Shown here: in pieces, positions 15,814 through 24,461 of the stretch
Layout of the letters: each line of letters starts with the position of its first letter
Numbering within the stretch: the stretch's first letter is position 1
Notes under the pieces: model-generated
The model's database searches: none
What the model was told of the DNA's origin: nothing
The model's input: only the letters and a program-made list of their open reading frames with translations
Program-made: the position numbers and the translations under genes
Assembly (NCBI RefSeq): GCF_036206005.1
Contig: NZ_CP108143.1
Coordinates: 5,671,501-5,735,500 of the forward strand
DNA length: 64,000 nt
Reading direction: 5' to 3'
Origin: Streptomyces sp. NBC_00178
Lineage (GTDB): Bacteria; Actinomycetota; Actinomycetes; Streptomycetales; Streptomycetaceae

Positions 15814-17214
15814 TCAGGGCTGGACCGGCATCGTCCAGCAGTTGGAGGACACCGGCTTGCCCGCGAGGCGGTCCGTCAGCCAGGAGATCGCGTCACCCTG
15901 GTCGGTGATCAGAGGCACCAGGTGGTTGGTGAGTATCTTGTTGCCCAGGTTCGGCAGCGCGATGGCGTCGTAGGTGACGTTTCCGCCCTTGCGGCACCAG
16001 TCCACGGCCAGTTGCCGGGCCTGTGCGTGCGGGACGATGTCGTCCTGGATGCCGGTCGCCACCCGGACCGGGCCGACCGGCTTGAGCGTGCCGATGCGCT
16101 GCCTGTCGAGGGCCGCCTGGGCGCGGGGCTCGGCGGCGATGACGTCTCCGATGGAACGGCCGTCGTTGGTCCACTTGTTGCTCTTGGTGAAGCCGTAGCC
16201 GAAGATCGCGTCGCCGACGCACATGGTCGACGCGTCGTTCAGCGCCGCCTTGCCGGTGGCGCTGATGTTCGCCTCGACGACCGCCCGCAGGTCGGGATCG
16301 GACTGCGCGAAACCGTTGATCGACCAGGCGAGCGCGCCGGCGAGCGCGCTGCCGTCGATCCCCTTCATGACCGCGGTCAGGTTCGCCGGGGGTGCGCCCG
16401 CGTAGGTCCCGGCCACCGGGACGTCGGGGGCGTAGGAGGGCTGGAGTTCGGCGGCGGCAGCGCTGGCACCGCCGCCCTGGCTGTAGCCGTACAGGCCGGT
16501 GCGTGAGGTGGCCGTGACCGAAGCCCCGGGGACGGAGCGGGCGGCCCGGGCGGCGTCCAGCAGGGCGTGGCCCTCGTCGACGCGGTTGACGTAGGTGTGG
16601 AGCCGGTCGGTGGTCCCGAGGCCCGCGTAGTCGGTGACGACGACCGCCGCCCCGGTGGCCAGGATCCGGTAGACGGCCAGGGCCTCGTAGCCCACCGACA
16701 CCGTGTCACCGCTGAGGGTCAGGGGGTGCTGGAGCGCGAACGACGGCGCGCACTGGTCGCCCTGGCCCATGGTGCCCGAGGCCACCGCCACGAGGGGGCG
16801 CGGTCCGGTGCCCTTCCACGCCGCCGAGGGTTCGATGTAGGCGCCGGTCACGGCGACGGGCTGCCCGGCCGAGTCCGTGGACCTGTACATCAGGCGGGTC
16901 GCGGTGCCGGGCATGGGCCGGCCGTCCAGCCCGGGGATGCTCAGCCCGAGGGGCAGGGCCTCGGTGCGGATCAGCGCGCCGTTCGCGGAGGGCAGTTCGG
17001 CCGGCGGGTCGTAGAACGCCGGGATGGTCACGCCGCGGGACACCACGGGCTCCGTACCGGCGGCCGAGGCCGGGACCGAGCACAGGCCGGCGCAGACGGC
17101 ACCGGTCAGGGCGACGGCCGGCAGGCGCAGGCGCGCGGTGCGGCCGGCCGGTGCGGCGCTCCGGCCGGATGAGGTGCTGAGGGGGGAGATCGAACGGGTT
17201 CTCTTGCGGCTCAC
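15814..17214 (-). CDS. secreted lipase/esterase, secretory lipase (LIP) family
   Basis: A 466-residue exported alpha/beta hydrolase. A basic N-terminus (MSRKRTRS) and hydrophobic stretch ending in PASAAG give a signal peptide of about 52 residues. The nucleophile elbow is GLYGYSQGGG, an Asp is in TGIQDDIVPH, and His candidates lie near the C-terminus (NHLVPLITDQ). The overall pattern matches the fungal/actinobacterial secretory lipase family, which acts on esters outside the cell. The GTG start follows GAGGAGC. It is divergent from a TetR gene, with palindromic sites between them, so it is probably repressed by that regulator. Confidence 0.87.
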   Translation of the reverse strand: MSRKRTRSISPLSTSSGRSAAPAGRTARLRLPAVALTGAVCAGLCSVPASAAGTEPVVSRGVTIPAFYDPPAELPSANGALIRTEALPLGLSIPGLDGRPMPGTATRLMYRSTDSAGQPVAVTGAYIEPSAAWKGTGPRPLVAVASGTMGQGDQCAPSFALQHPLTLSGDTVSVGYEALAVYRILATGAAVVVTDYAGLGTTDRLHTYVNRVDEGHALLDAARAARSVPGASVTATSRTGLYGYSQGGGASAAAAELQPSYAPDVPVAGTYAGAPPANLTAVMKGIDGSALAGALAWSINGFAQSDPDLRAVVEANISATGKAALNDASTMCVGDAIFGYGFTKSNKWTNDGRSIGDVIAAEPRAQAALDRQRIGTLKPVGPVRVATGIQDDIVPHAQARQLAVDWCRKGGNVTYDAIALPNLGNKILTNHLVPLITDQGDAISWLTDRLAGKPVSSNCWTMPVQP

Positions 17215-17429
17215 GGAATGCTCCTCGCTCGTCGTCCGGGATGGTGCCGATGCCGCCGGAGGCAGCGGTTTCCCGCCGCGTCGTCCGGGCGGCGGGCATC
17301 GGTGGTCGGCGAGTCCGGCTCGCCTCGGTGGCGCGGGGGATGCGGTGACACGCAGGTGGTGGAGGGCGCGCGGAGGTACGGGGGGTCGCCGAACTCCGCC
17401 TGACCGACACTTGGTTACTCACGGGTCAG

Positions 17430-17465
17430 TTACTGCACAGTAAGACCGCCTGTCACTCAGTGACA
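17430..17465. promoter_or_regulatory. two palindromic operators between the lipase and TetR genes
   Basis: TTACTGCACAGTAA (17430-17443) is a perfect 14-bp palindrome and TGTCACTCAGTGACA (17451-17465) a perfect 15-bp one. The centres are about 21 bp apart, roughly two helical turns. They sit in the divergent promoter region, as expected for TetR-type dimers controlling both genes. Confidence 0.75.
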
Positions 17466-17534
17466 AGACGTCTGCGTCTGTCAGTTCGGAGCGGCTCGCT
17501 ATGCTGCGGTGGCCGGAAGGCGGAGGGTGGTGGA

Positions 17535-18188
17535 GTGAGGGTGCGCGACGCACCGTCCCCGGACGGGGGACCCGTGGCGGAAACCGCCGGCCGGCCGTCG
17601 CTCGCCCAGCGGCGCAAGGCGGCACTCCGCTTCGAGATCGCCCGCGAGGCCGTCCGTCTCTTCACCTCCCAGGGGGTCACCCCCACGACGGGCGAGCACA
17701 TAGCCCAAGCGGTCGGGGTCTCCCCGCGCACCCTGTGGCGCCACTTCCCCACGAAGGAGAGCTGCGTCCTTCCCCTGCTCACCGCGGGTCTCGACGCGGC
17801 GGTGAGCCAACTGCGCCTGTGGCCCGCGGGCATGAGCCTTCTCGACTTCTTCACGGATGTCCGCGGGCGCGGTGGGCCGCCTCCGGCCGACCCCGCCGTC
17901 CTCGACCTCATCCGCATGACCTCCACCGACCCCGCCCTGCGCGCGGTCTGGCTCCAGGCCCACGACGACGCCCTTCCCGTGCTCGCCGAACTCCTCGCCC
18001 GGCGTTCGGGCGGCAGCCCCGACGACCTGAGGGTGAAGGTGCACGCCGCAACCCTCAACGGCGCACTGCGCGCGGCCGCCGAGGACTTCGCGCGGCGTTA
18101 CGCGGACGATCCCGCGACCCCGGACCGCACGATCGCCCACTGCCTGCTCGACGCCGTACGCGCGGCGTCGGAGGGCCTGCCCTACTGA
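17535..18188 (+). CDS. TetR-family transcriptional regulator
   Basis: About 217 residues with an N-terminal helix-turn-helix: FEIAREAVRLFTSQGVTPTT, then IAQAVGVSPRTLWRHFPTKE, which is classical TetR. The C-terminal half is the variable ligand domain. I take the GTG at 17535 with GGAGGG upstream; the GTG at 17574 (GGGGGACCC before it) is a fair alternative and would drop 13 poorly conserved residues. It probably represses itself and the divergent lipase through the palindromes at 17430-17465. Confidence 0.9.
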   Translation: MRVRDAPSPDGGPVAETAGRPSLAQRRKAALRFEIAREAVRLFTSQGVTPTTGEHIAQAVGVSPRTLWRHFPTKESCVLPLLTAGLDAAVSQLRLWPAGMSLLDFFTDVRGRGGPPPADPAVLDLIRMTSTDPALRAVWLQAHDDALPVLAELLARRSGGSPDDLRVKVHAATLNGALRAAAEDFARRYADDPATPDRTIAHCLLDAVRAASEGLPY

Positions 18189-18412
18189 CGTCGCGGCCCG
18201 GCTCGGCGTCCGGGGCCGGGTCGTGCCCCTGGGGGCTTCGCGGTCACATGCCCGGTGTCCCGCCCGGCGCGTCGAAGCGGGCGCGGTGGTGTGACGGGCG
18301 GAACTCCCATACTTCGACTGCACTGTTGCGCAGGGGAGTTGAGGCAGTCGGTTGCTTCGCGCGGGTGGCTCGTCCGCCGCGGCGACTCTCGCGCTCCCGG
18401 ATGTCATGAACC

Positions 18413-18461
18413 TTGTCAGCCCGGCGCGGTCGCTCTATTGTCGCGGACAGAAAGCGCTTTC
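18413..18461 (+). promoter_or_regulatory. pectate lyase promoter with GAAAGCGCTTTC operator
   Basis: TTGTCA (18413-18418), a 17-bp spacer and TATTGT (18436-18441) make a good vegetative promoter. A perfect 12-bp palindrome GAAAGCGCTTTC (18450-18461) covers the expected start point. Palindromes with a central CG of this form are typical of LacI-family repressors, so carbon-source repression of the lyase is likely. The rest of 18189-18763 shows no gene; a weak inverted repeat AACTCCC/GGGAGTT surrounds 18302-18340. Confidence 0.65.
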
Positions 18462-18763
18462 CCTCCAGGGTTCCCACCGGGTGGAAGCGCCCGTCGCGAC
18501 GGCCATCGTGACGGTCGCGCACGGCCGCCACAGGTCCCGCGCAGGCGATCGCCCGGATCAGCGACCCACCTCGTCACGCGTGTGCACCGCGTCCGCGGCG
18601 GATCCGGGGACCTTGTGTGCGGCCTGTCCGCCGGCAGCCCGGGCGGACCCGCGCCATCAGGCCGACGCGGTCCGACCGCCCCCGGTCCGGCGACGCGGCG
18701 ACGGGAAGGGCGCTGCGGTATCCAGGAGCACCATCCGGCTACGAAGACGAATGGGACACCGAC

Positions 18764-20317
18764 ATGAGACGACCAGTCGCGCTGCGACTCCGTGCGGCGC
18801 TGGCCACGACTGCTCTGGCGACAGCGACCGGTGCGATGGTGGCGATGCCCTCGGCATCGGCGGCGGTGACCGGAAGCGCCACCGGTTACGCGACCCAGAA
18901 CGGCGGGACGACCGGCGGCGCGGGCGGACAGACCGTACGCGCCACCACGGGTACCGCCATCCACCGGGCCCTGTGCGGCAGGGCCGACAGCAGCACCCCG
19001 ATCACCATCGAGGTCGAGGGCACGATCAACCACGCCAACACCGCCAAGGTGTCGGGCGACAGTTGCAACACGGCGGCCGGTGTGATCGAACTCAAGCAGA
19101 TCAGCAACGTCACGCTCGTCGGCGTCGGCAGCGGCGCCGTCTTCGACCAACTCGGCATCCACATACGACAGTCCAGCAACATCATCATCCAGAACGTGAC
19201 CGTCAGGAACGTCAAGAAGTCCGGTTCGCCCACGTCCAACGGCGGCGACGCCATCGGCATGGAGAGCGACGTCCGCAACGTCTGGGTCGACCACACCACG
19301 CTGGAGGCTTCGGGCGGCGAGTCGGAGGGCTACGACGGCCTCTTCGACATGAAGGACAACACCCAGTACGTCACCCTGTCCTACAGCACCCTGCGCAACT
19401 CCGGCCGTGGCGGTCTCGTCGGATCCAGCGAGACCGAGCTCTCCAACGGCTTCATCACGTACCACCACAACCTGTACGAGAACATCGACTCGCGGGCTCC
19501 GCTGCTGCGCGGCGGCATCGCGCACATCTACAACAACTACTACGTGAAGCTCAACGAGTCCGGCATCAACTCCCGTGCCGGTGCGCGCGCCAAGGTGGAC
19601 AACAACTACTTCAAGGACTCCAAGGACGTCCTGGGCACCTTCTACACCGACGCTGCCGGATACTGGCAGGTCAGCGGCAACGTCTTCGACAACGTGACCT
19701 GGTCCGCGCCAGGTTCGGAGAACAACCCCGCAGGACCGGACCCGAAGTCGAACACCACGGTCGCCATTCCCTACGCCTACAGCCTCGACGGTGCGAACTG
19801 CGTGCCGGACGTCGTCACCCGTACGGCCGGCGCCGGCAAGGGACTCAAGGTCTCGGACGGCAACTGCGCCGTACAGACGCCGAGCCCGACCACCCCGACG
19901 CCCGATCCCACCACCCCGGACCCCACCACGCCGACGCCCGACCCGACCCGGCCGACCGGGACGAACCTGAGCATCGGCGCGGGCTCCGACGGCTCCAGCA
20001 AGGCCGACGGCACCAGCTACGGCAACGTGCGGGACGGCGACCTGAACACCTACTGGTCACCGTCCGGTCCGACCGGCTCGGTGTCGGTCAAGTGGGGGAC
20101 CGCCACCTCGGTCTCCAAGGCCGACATCCGCCAGGCCTCGGGCTCGGTCATCGGTTCCTGGAGGCTCGTCAACGGTGACACGGGCGCTGTCCTGGCCTCC
20201 GGCACAGGAACGGGCGTCATCAGCTTCCCGAAGACGGCGCTGAAGAAGATCACGTTCGAGATCACCGCTTCCACGGGTACGCCGAGGATCGCAGAGTTCG
20301 CGACGTACGCCGGATAG
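18764..20317 (+). CDS. pel: secreted pectate lyase (PL1 type) with Pro/Thr linker and C-terminal binding module
   Basis: A 517-residue extracellular enzyme. Signal peptide about 1-33 (PSASAAV). The beta-helix catalytic domain, about 35-360, has NVWVDHTTLEASGG, YDGLFDMKDNTQYVTLS and NIDSRAPLLRGG, which look like the Ca-binding Asp and catalytic Arg regions of PL1 lyases. A repeated Thr-Pro-Asp linker (TTPTPDPTTPDPTTP) leads to a C-terminal beta-sandwich of about 125 residues (NVRDGDLNTYWSPS) like a discoidin/CBM32-type sugar-binding module. It cleaves de-esterified pectin. The start has only a weak GGGA upstream; its long leader contains the operator described separately. Confidence 0.92.
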   Translation: MRRPVALRLRAALATTALATATGAMVAMPSASAAVTGSATGYATQNGGTTGGAGGQTVRATTGTAIHRALCGRADSSTPITIEVEGTINHANTAKVSGDSCNTAAGVIELKQISNVTLVGVGSGAVFDQLGIHIRQSSNIIIQNVTVRNVKKSGSPTSNGGDAIGMESDVRNVWVDHTTLEASGGESEGYDGLFDMKDNTQYVTLSYSTLRNSGRGGLVGSSETELSNGFITYHHNLYENIDSRAPLLRGGIAHIYNNYYVKLNESGINSRAGARAKVDNNYFKDSKDVLGTFYTDAAGYWQVSGNVFDNVTWSAPGSENNPAGPDPKSNTTVAIPYAYSLDGANCVPDVVTRTAGAGKGLKVSDGNCAVQTPSPTTPTPDPTTPDPTTPTPDPTRPTGTNLSIGAGSDGSSKADGTSYGNVRDGDLNTYWSPSGPTGSVSVKWGTATSVSKADIRQASGSVIGSWRLVNGDTGAVLASGTGTGVISFPKTALKKITFEITASTGTPRIAEFATYAG

Positions 20318-20339
20318 CCCGCACGGCCTTCGGCAGGCT

Positions 20340-20375
20340 GGGGCGGGACCTCCGGACGCGGCGGCCCCGCCCTTT
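20340..20375 (+). terminator. terminator after pectate lyase gene
   Basis: GGGGCGGG (20340-20347) pairs with CCCCGCCC (20365-20372), followed by TTT. It lies between the convergent lyase and HAD-like genes. Confidence 0.6.
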
Positions 20376-20392
20376 CGTGCTGTCCTGTCGTG

Positions 20393-20998
20393 TCACGCGT
20401 CCGGTCCGCACTCCCGATCGATGACGCAGGCGGTGCCGCCGGCCGGTGGCCCTCCCGGCGAAGCGGCCCATGCGCTGAGGGCGGCGAAGTCGGCCGGCAC
20501 GAGGCCCCGCCGGGGGTCGACCCGATGGAGCAGGGCGGGGCCGCTGTGATGCTCCCCGACCCAGTGGCGATCGGCTTCCGTGATCTCGTCGTCGATCCAG
20601 GCGAAGGGCCGCCCCTGTGCCCAGGCCACGATCTGGGGGGTCTTCCAGAACACGCCGTCGGCGGCGCGAGGGCGCGGTGACGCCCAGGCGATATGGGGGA
20701 GTTCAGGCAGCCCCAGGACCGGTGCGACGAAGGCGTCGGCTTCCTCCTCCCACGTCGTCGCCCACACCAGGTCGAAGGGAAGCGCGCGCAGCGCCGGGCC
20801 GTGGCCGGGATTCAGCCAGACCCTCAGCGGCTTCACGGGTCTGTCCGGCGTACCCCACTGGATCAGCCGATGCCGCTCGGCGGCTTCCCACCGCGGAGTC
20901 GTGAACCGGTGGGTCTCATAGCCCGCGGGCCTGCGCTGGGGCTTTGCGGCGTACGGGTTCAACGGGCCGTCGACATCCACCAACAGTGCTGGACGCAC
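20393..20998 (-). CDS. HAD-like hypothetical protein
   Basis: A 201-residue protein beginning MRPALLVDVDGPLNPYAAKP. The DVDGxLNP pattern is the first motif of haloacid-dehalogenase-type phosphohydrolases. WATTWEEEADAF with a Thr follows as possible motif II, and FAWIDDEITEAD gives the DD of motif IV. The GTG start has a GGGGG stretch upstream. The substrate is unknown; the gene stands alone and convergent to the lyase. The fold assignment is fairly safe, the activity is not. Confidence 0.75.
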   Translation of the reverse strand: MRPALLVDVDGPLNPYAAKPQRRPAGYETHRFTTPRWEAAERHRLIQWGTPDRPVKPLRVWLNPGHGPALRALPFDLVWATTWEEEADAFVAPVLGLPELPHIAWASPRPRAADGVFWKTPQIVAWAQGRPFAWIDDEITEADRHWVGEHHSGPALLHRVDPRRGLVPADFAALSAWAASPGGPPAGGTACVIDRECGPDA

Positions 20999-21150
20999 CG
21001 GTTCGCACCCCCGATCCTCCTGTGAAGAATACCGGTGGGTCCCGCAGGACGGCTCCCGGTGCCGGGCGGGCCGCCCCCGGCTGCGGGAGTGGGTGGGTCC
21101 ACCCCGTACCGTTCCCGCCGCAGCAGCTTCCGCCTTCCTCTGGAGACCCC

Positions 21151-22374
21151 TTGACCAGCTACATCACCACCGGCGACGCCCTCGACGTACAGGCGATCCG
21201 TTCCTGCTTCCCCGCGCTGAAGGCGGGAACCGCGCGTTTCGACGCCCCGGGTGGCACCCAGACGCCCCAGCAGGTGATCGACGCGATCTCCGGGGCCCTG
21301 TCCCGTCCGCTGGCCAACCGGGGAGGTCTGACCGAGGGGGGCCGCAACGCCGAGGAGATCGTCGTCGGTGCCCGGACGGCGCTCGCCGATCTCCTCGGCG
21401 CGGAGGCCGGTGCGGTGGTGTTCGGGCGCAGTGCCACGCAACTCGTCTACGACCTGTCGCGCACGCTGGCCAGGAGCTGGGGGCCGGGCGACGAGATCGT
21501 CGTGTCCCGGCTGGACCACGACTCGAACGTGCGGCCCTGGGTGCAGGCCGCGGAGTCCGCCGGGGCGACGGTCCGGTGGGCCGACTTCGACCCCGCCACG
21601 GGTGAGCTGGAAGCCGGACACGTCGAAGCGGTGCTCTCGGAGCGCACCCGGCTCGTCGCCCTGACCGCCGCCTCCAACCTCATCGGCACCTGCCCCGACA
21701 TCCCGGCCGTGGCGGAGCTGGTGCACCGGACGGGTGCGCTGTTCCACGTCGACGCGGTGCACTACGCCTCGCACATGTCGGTCGACCTGGAATCGCTCGG
21801 GGCGGACACCCTGGTCTGCTCGCCGTACAAGTTCCTCGGACCGCACCTCGGCGTGCTGACGGGGCGGCCCGAGCTGCTGGAGAGCCTCCGCCCGGACAAG
21901 CTGCTGCCTTCCAGCGACGCCGTGCCCGAGCGTTTCGAGCTGGGCACGCTGCCCTACGAACTGCTGGCGGGCGCCACCGCGGCCGTGGACTTCCTCGCCG
22001 GCCTGGCCTCCGGCGGGGCCGGCCGCCGGGAGGATCTGCGGCGCACCTTCACGGCACTCGCCGGGCACGAGGACCGGCTGCGCGAGCGCATCGAGGGCGG
22101 CCTGGCGGAGCTGGCAGGTGTCACGGTGTACTCGCGCGCCGCACGGCGCACCCCGACCACGCTGTTCACGGTCGAGGGGCGGACCCCGGCGGACGTGTCC
22201 CGGCAGCTGGCCGAGCGTGAAGTCGACGCGCCCGCAGGCTCGTTCTACGCCGTGGAGACGTCCCGCCGGCTCGGTCTGGGCGTGGAAGGCGGGGTACGGG
22301 TCGGTCTCGCGCCGTACACCAGCGACGACGACGTCGACCGGCTGCTGAACGCCCTCGACGTGCCGCGCTCCTGA
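21151..22374 (+). CDS. class V aminotransferase / cysteine desulfurase-like protein
   Basis: A 407-residue fold-type I PLP enzyme. The internal aldimine lysine is in LVCSPYKFLGPHLG, the cofactor-contacting Asp/His region in FHVDAVHYASH, and an early loop reads FDAPGGTQTPQQV. It resembles the cysteine-desulfurase-like group that lacks the mobile catalytic Cys loop, so the reaction may be a lyase or transferase step rather than sulfur delivery. The start is a TTG preceded by TGGAGACC; the open frame upstream overlaps the divergent HAD-like gene and has no better site. No operon partner. Confidence 0.82.
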   Translation: MTSYITTGDALDVQAIRSCFPALKAGTARFDAPGGTQTPQQVIDAISGALSRPLANRGGLTEGGRNAEEIVVGARTALADLLGAEAGAVVFGRSATQLVYDLSRTLARSWGPGDEIVVSRLDHDSNVRPWVQAAESAGATVRWADFDPATGELEAGHVEAVLSERTRLVALTAASNLIGTCPDIPAVAELVHRTGALFHVDAVHYASHMSVDLESLGADTLVCSPYKFLGPHLGVLTGRPELLESLRPDKLLPSSDAVPERFELGTLPYELLAGATAAVDFLAGLASGGAGRREDLRRTFTALAGHEDRLRERIEGGLAELAGVTVYSRAARRTPTTLFTVEGRTPADVSRQLAEREVDAPAGSFYAVETSRRLGLGVEGGVRVGLAPYTSDDDVDRLLNALDVPRS

Positions 22375-22441
22375 TCCTCCGCGAGACGCGGGGAGCGGCG
22401 AGGGGCGACGGCCTCGCAGGGGGAGGGGCGGGTCTCACGGT

Positions 22442-22494
22442 CTGTCCCCGGGACCCGGTCAGCGCCAGTCGGGCGCTCCCGGGCCCGGGGACAG
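22442..22494. terminator. hairpin at the 3' ends of the aminotransferase and IclR genes
   Basis: CTGTCCCCGGG (22442-22452) pairs with CCCGGGGACAG (22484-22494), an 11-bp perfect stem. It overlaps the last codons of the leftward IclR gene. The two genes converge here. Confidence 0.5.
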
Positions 22495-23247
22495 GCTGCG
22501 TTCGATCTTCGTCCTGATCTCCCGCATGACCGCTACGACTCGGGCCTCGTGCTCCGCGCCGAGCCGCGCCACCGGAACCGAGCAGCTGATGGCGTCGGTG
22601 GCCGGCGAGTCGTACCGCAGGGCGAAGCCGAAGCCCGCGATGCCGTTCACGGTCTCCTCGCGGTCGACGGAATAGCCGCGCTCGCGCACCCGGGCGAGGT
22701 CGGCGAACAGTGCGGCACGCCCGGTGAGCGTGTTCTCCGTGCACGCCGTCAAAGGCCCCTCCGGCAGCGGGAGCAGGGCGTCGGGCCGCTCGGCGAGCAG
22801 GGCCTTGCCGAGTGCGCCGGCATGGGCCGGGACCCTGCGGCCGACGCGGCTGAGGGTGCGTACGTACGCATGGGACTCCCGTGTCGCGAGGTAGACGACG
22901 TTCGGGCCGTCGAGCCGGGCCAGGTGGATCGTCTCGCCCAGTGCCTCCGAAGCCTCGTCGAGGTAGGGGCGGGCCGCTCGTACGTGCGGATCGCCGTCCA
23001 GGTAGCTCGTGCCGGTGTGCAGGGCGCGGATCCCGATGCCGTAGAGGGAGCCCGTCGTGTCGGTGCGCACCCAGCCGCAGTCGATGAGGGTCCGCAGCAG
23101 TTGGTACATGCTGCTGCGTGGTACGCCCAGTTCCCCGGCGAGTTCGTCCAGGCGGGCCGGGCGGTCGCCCCGGGCGGCGAGGAGTTCGAGCAGGGCGACC
23201 GTTCGGGACGCCGACTTCACACCACGGACACCGCTGTTCTCCGGCAT
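22459..23247 (-). CDS. IclR-family regulator of the glucarate operon
   Basis: About 262 residues. The N-terminal winged helix reads SRTVALLELLAARG then LDELAGELGVPRSSMYQLLRT; the effector domain from about residue 95 contains GALGKALLAERPD and a Cys-bearing C-terminal ISCSVPVARL, all IclR signatures. I start at the ATG at 23247, giving MPENSGVRGVKS; longer starts at 23280 or 23301 are possible but enter the divergent promoter. It lies back to back with kdgD, so it most likely senses a glucarate pathway intermediate and controls kdgD-gntP-gudD. Confidence 0.88.
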   Translation of the reverse strand: MPENSGVRGVKSASRTVALLELLAARGDRPARLDELAGELGVPRSSMYQLLRTLIDCGWVRTDTTGSLYGIGIRALHTGTSYLDGDPHVRAARPYLDEASEALGETIHLARLDGPNVVYLATRESHAYVRTLSRVGRRVPAHAGALGKALLAERPDALLPLPEGPLTACTENTLTGRAALFADLARVRERGYSVDREETVNGIAGFGFALRYDSPATDAISCSVPVARLGAEHEARVVAVMREIRTKIERSLSPGPGAPDWR

Positions 23248-23304
23248 GACCACATCGTAGATCCGCGGCCTCGGCCGCATCGTGAATCCGCGCTGCCGCA
23301 CCCA

Positions 23305-23334
23305 TTGACCTCCGCTCGTTCACAGGCCTAGCCT
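23305..23334 (+). promoter_or_regulatory. promoter of the kdgD-gntP-gudD region
   Basis: TTGACC (23305-23310) with an 18-bp spacer leads to TAGCCT (23329-23334). Just downstream (about 23340-23366) are short palindromes CATACATGTA and CATATG, plausible contact points for the divergent IclR regulator over the start site. Confidence 0.55.
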
Positions 23335-23363
23335 CCGTTCTCATACATGTACGCCATCTGCAT

Positions 23364-24347
23364 ATGGGGATGAGAGCTGTGGAGCGGTCCAGCGCGGAAG
23401 CGGAACACCGAGGAGTCGTGCAACGGCTGCGCGAGGGCATGGCGGGTGGAGTGCTCTCCTTCCCCCTCACCAGCTTCGGCGAGGACGGCGGTCTCGACCT
23501 GGAGTCGTACCGGGCTTACCTGACGGCTCAGGTGGCCACCGGGCCCGGCGCGGTCTTCCCGGCCTGCGGGACGGGCGAGTTCAGCGCGCTGGACGAGGAC
23601 GAGTACCGCGCGGTCGTCCGGACGGCCGTGGAGGTCGCCGGAGGCAGGCTGCCCGTCGTGGCGGGAACCGGCTACGGCTGGGCGCAGGCGGTCCGCTTCG
23701 CCCGCATCGCCGAGGAGGCGGGCGCGGACGCCCTGCTCGTGATGCCCCACTACCTCGTCGAAGCACCACAGGACGGCCTCGTCGAGCAGCTCCGCCGCAT
23801 CGCGGGCGGCACGCGTCTCCCGCTGATCGCCTACCAGCGCGGCCACGTCGCGTTCACCGCCGCGAGTGTGCGCCGGATCGCCGGCATCCCCGGGGTCATC
23901 GGCCTCAAGGACGGGCACAGCGACCTCGACCGGCTGCAGCGCCTCACGCTTGCCGCGCCCGACGGCTTCCTCTTCTTCAACGGCGCGGCCACCGCCGAGA
24001 TCCAGGCCCGCGCCTACGCCACGGTCGGTGTCCCGGCCTACTCGTCCGCCGTCCACGCCTTCGCGCCCGAGATCGCGGACGCCTGCTTCGCCGCCCTGCG
24101 CGACGGCGACGGCACCGCCGTGGACGCCCTGCTGCGCGACTTCTACATCCCGCTCGTCGAACTGCGCGACCGGTCACCCGGTTACGCGGTGTCGCTGGTC
24201 AAGGCCGCCGCCCGGATGCGCGGGCTGCCCGTAGGCCCCGTACGCGCCCCGCTCGTCGACCCCGGTCCCGACGACCTCGCCGACCTGGAGCAGGTCCTCG
24301 ACGCCGGGCTGGGCATCGTCGGCGCCGCACGGCGGCGCGGCGCCTGA
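23364..24347 (+). CDS. kdgD: 5-dehydro-4-deoxyglucarate dehydratase
   Basis: A protein of 327 residues (322 if it starts at the GTG at 23379, which has GGGGATGAGAG upstream). It is a class I aldolase-fold dehydratase of the DapA superfamily: GAVFPACGTGEFSAL is the substrate loop, VVAGTGYG follows, and the Schiff-base lysine lies in VIGLKDGHSDLDR. The enzyme turns 5-dehydro-4-deoxy-D-glucarate into 2-oxoglutarate semialdehyde with loss of CO2 and water. The glucarate dehydratase and GntP permease downstream make the assignment firm. The semialdehyde dehydrogenase that would complete the route is not in the window. Confidence 0.92.
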   Translation: MGMRAVERSSAEAEHRGVVQRLREGMAGGVLSFPLTSFGEDGGLDLESYRAYLTAQVATGPGAVFPACGTGEFSALDEDEYRAVVRTAVEVAGGRLPVVAGTGYGWAQAVRFARIAEEAGADALLVMPHYLVEAPQDGLVEQLRRIAGGTRLPLIAYQRGHVAFTAASVRRIAGIPGVIGLKDGHSDLDRLQRLTLAAPDGFLFFNGAATAEIQARAYATVGVPAYSSAVHAFAPEIADACFAALRDGDGTAVDALLRDFYIPLVELRDRSPGYAVSLVKAAARMRGLPVGPVRAPLVDPGPDDLADLEQVLDAGLGIVGAARRRGA

Positions 24348-24461
24348 CGGGCCGGGACCGACGCTTCGGCGCCTCGGGAGCGCAACCGGCCGGTGCCGCA
24401 GCCGATCAGCGCCGCAACAGACCGACAGCTCGACAGCTCGACCTTTCGAAGGGGAACCGAC

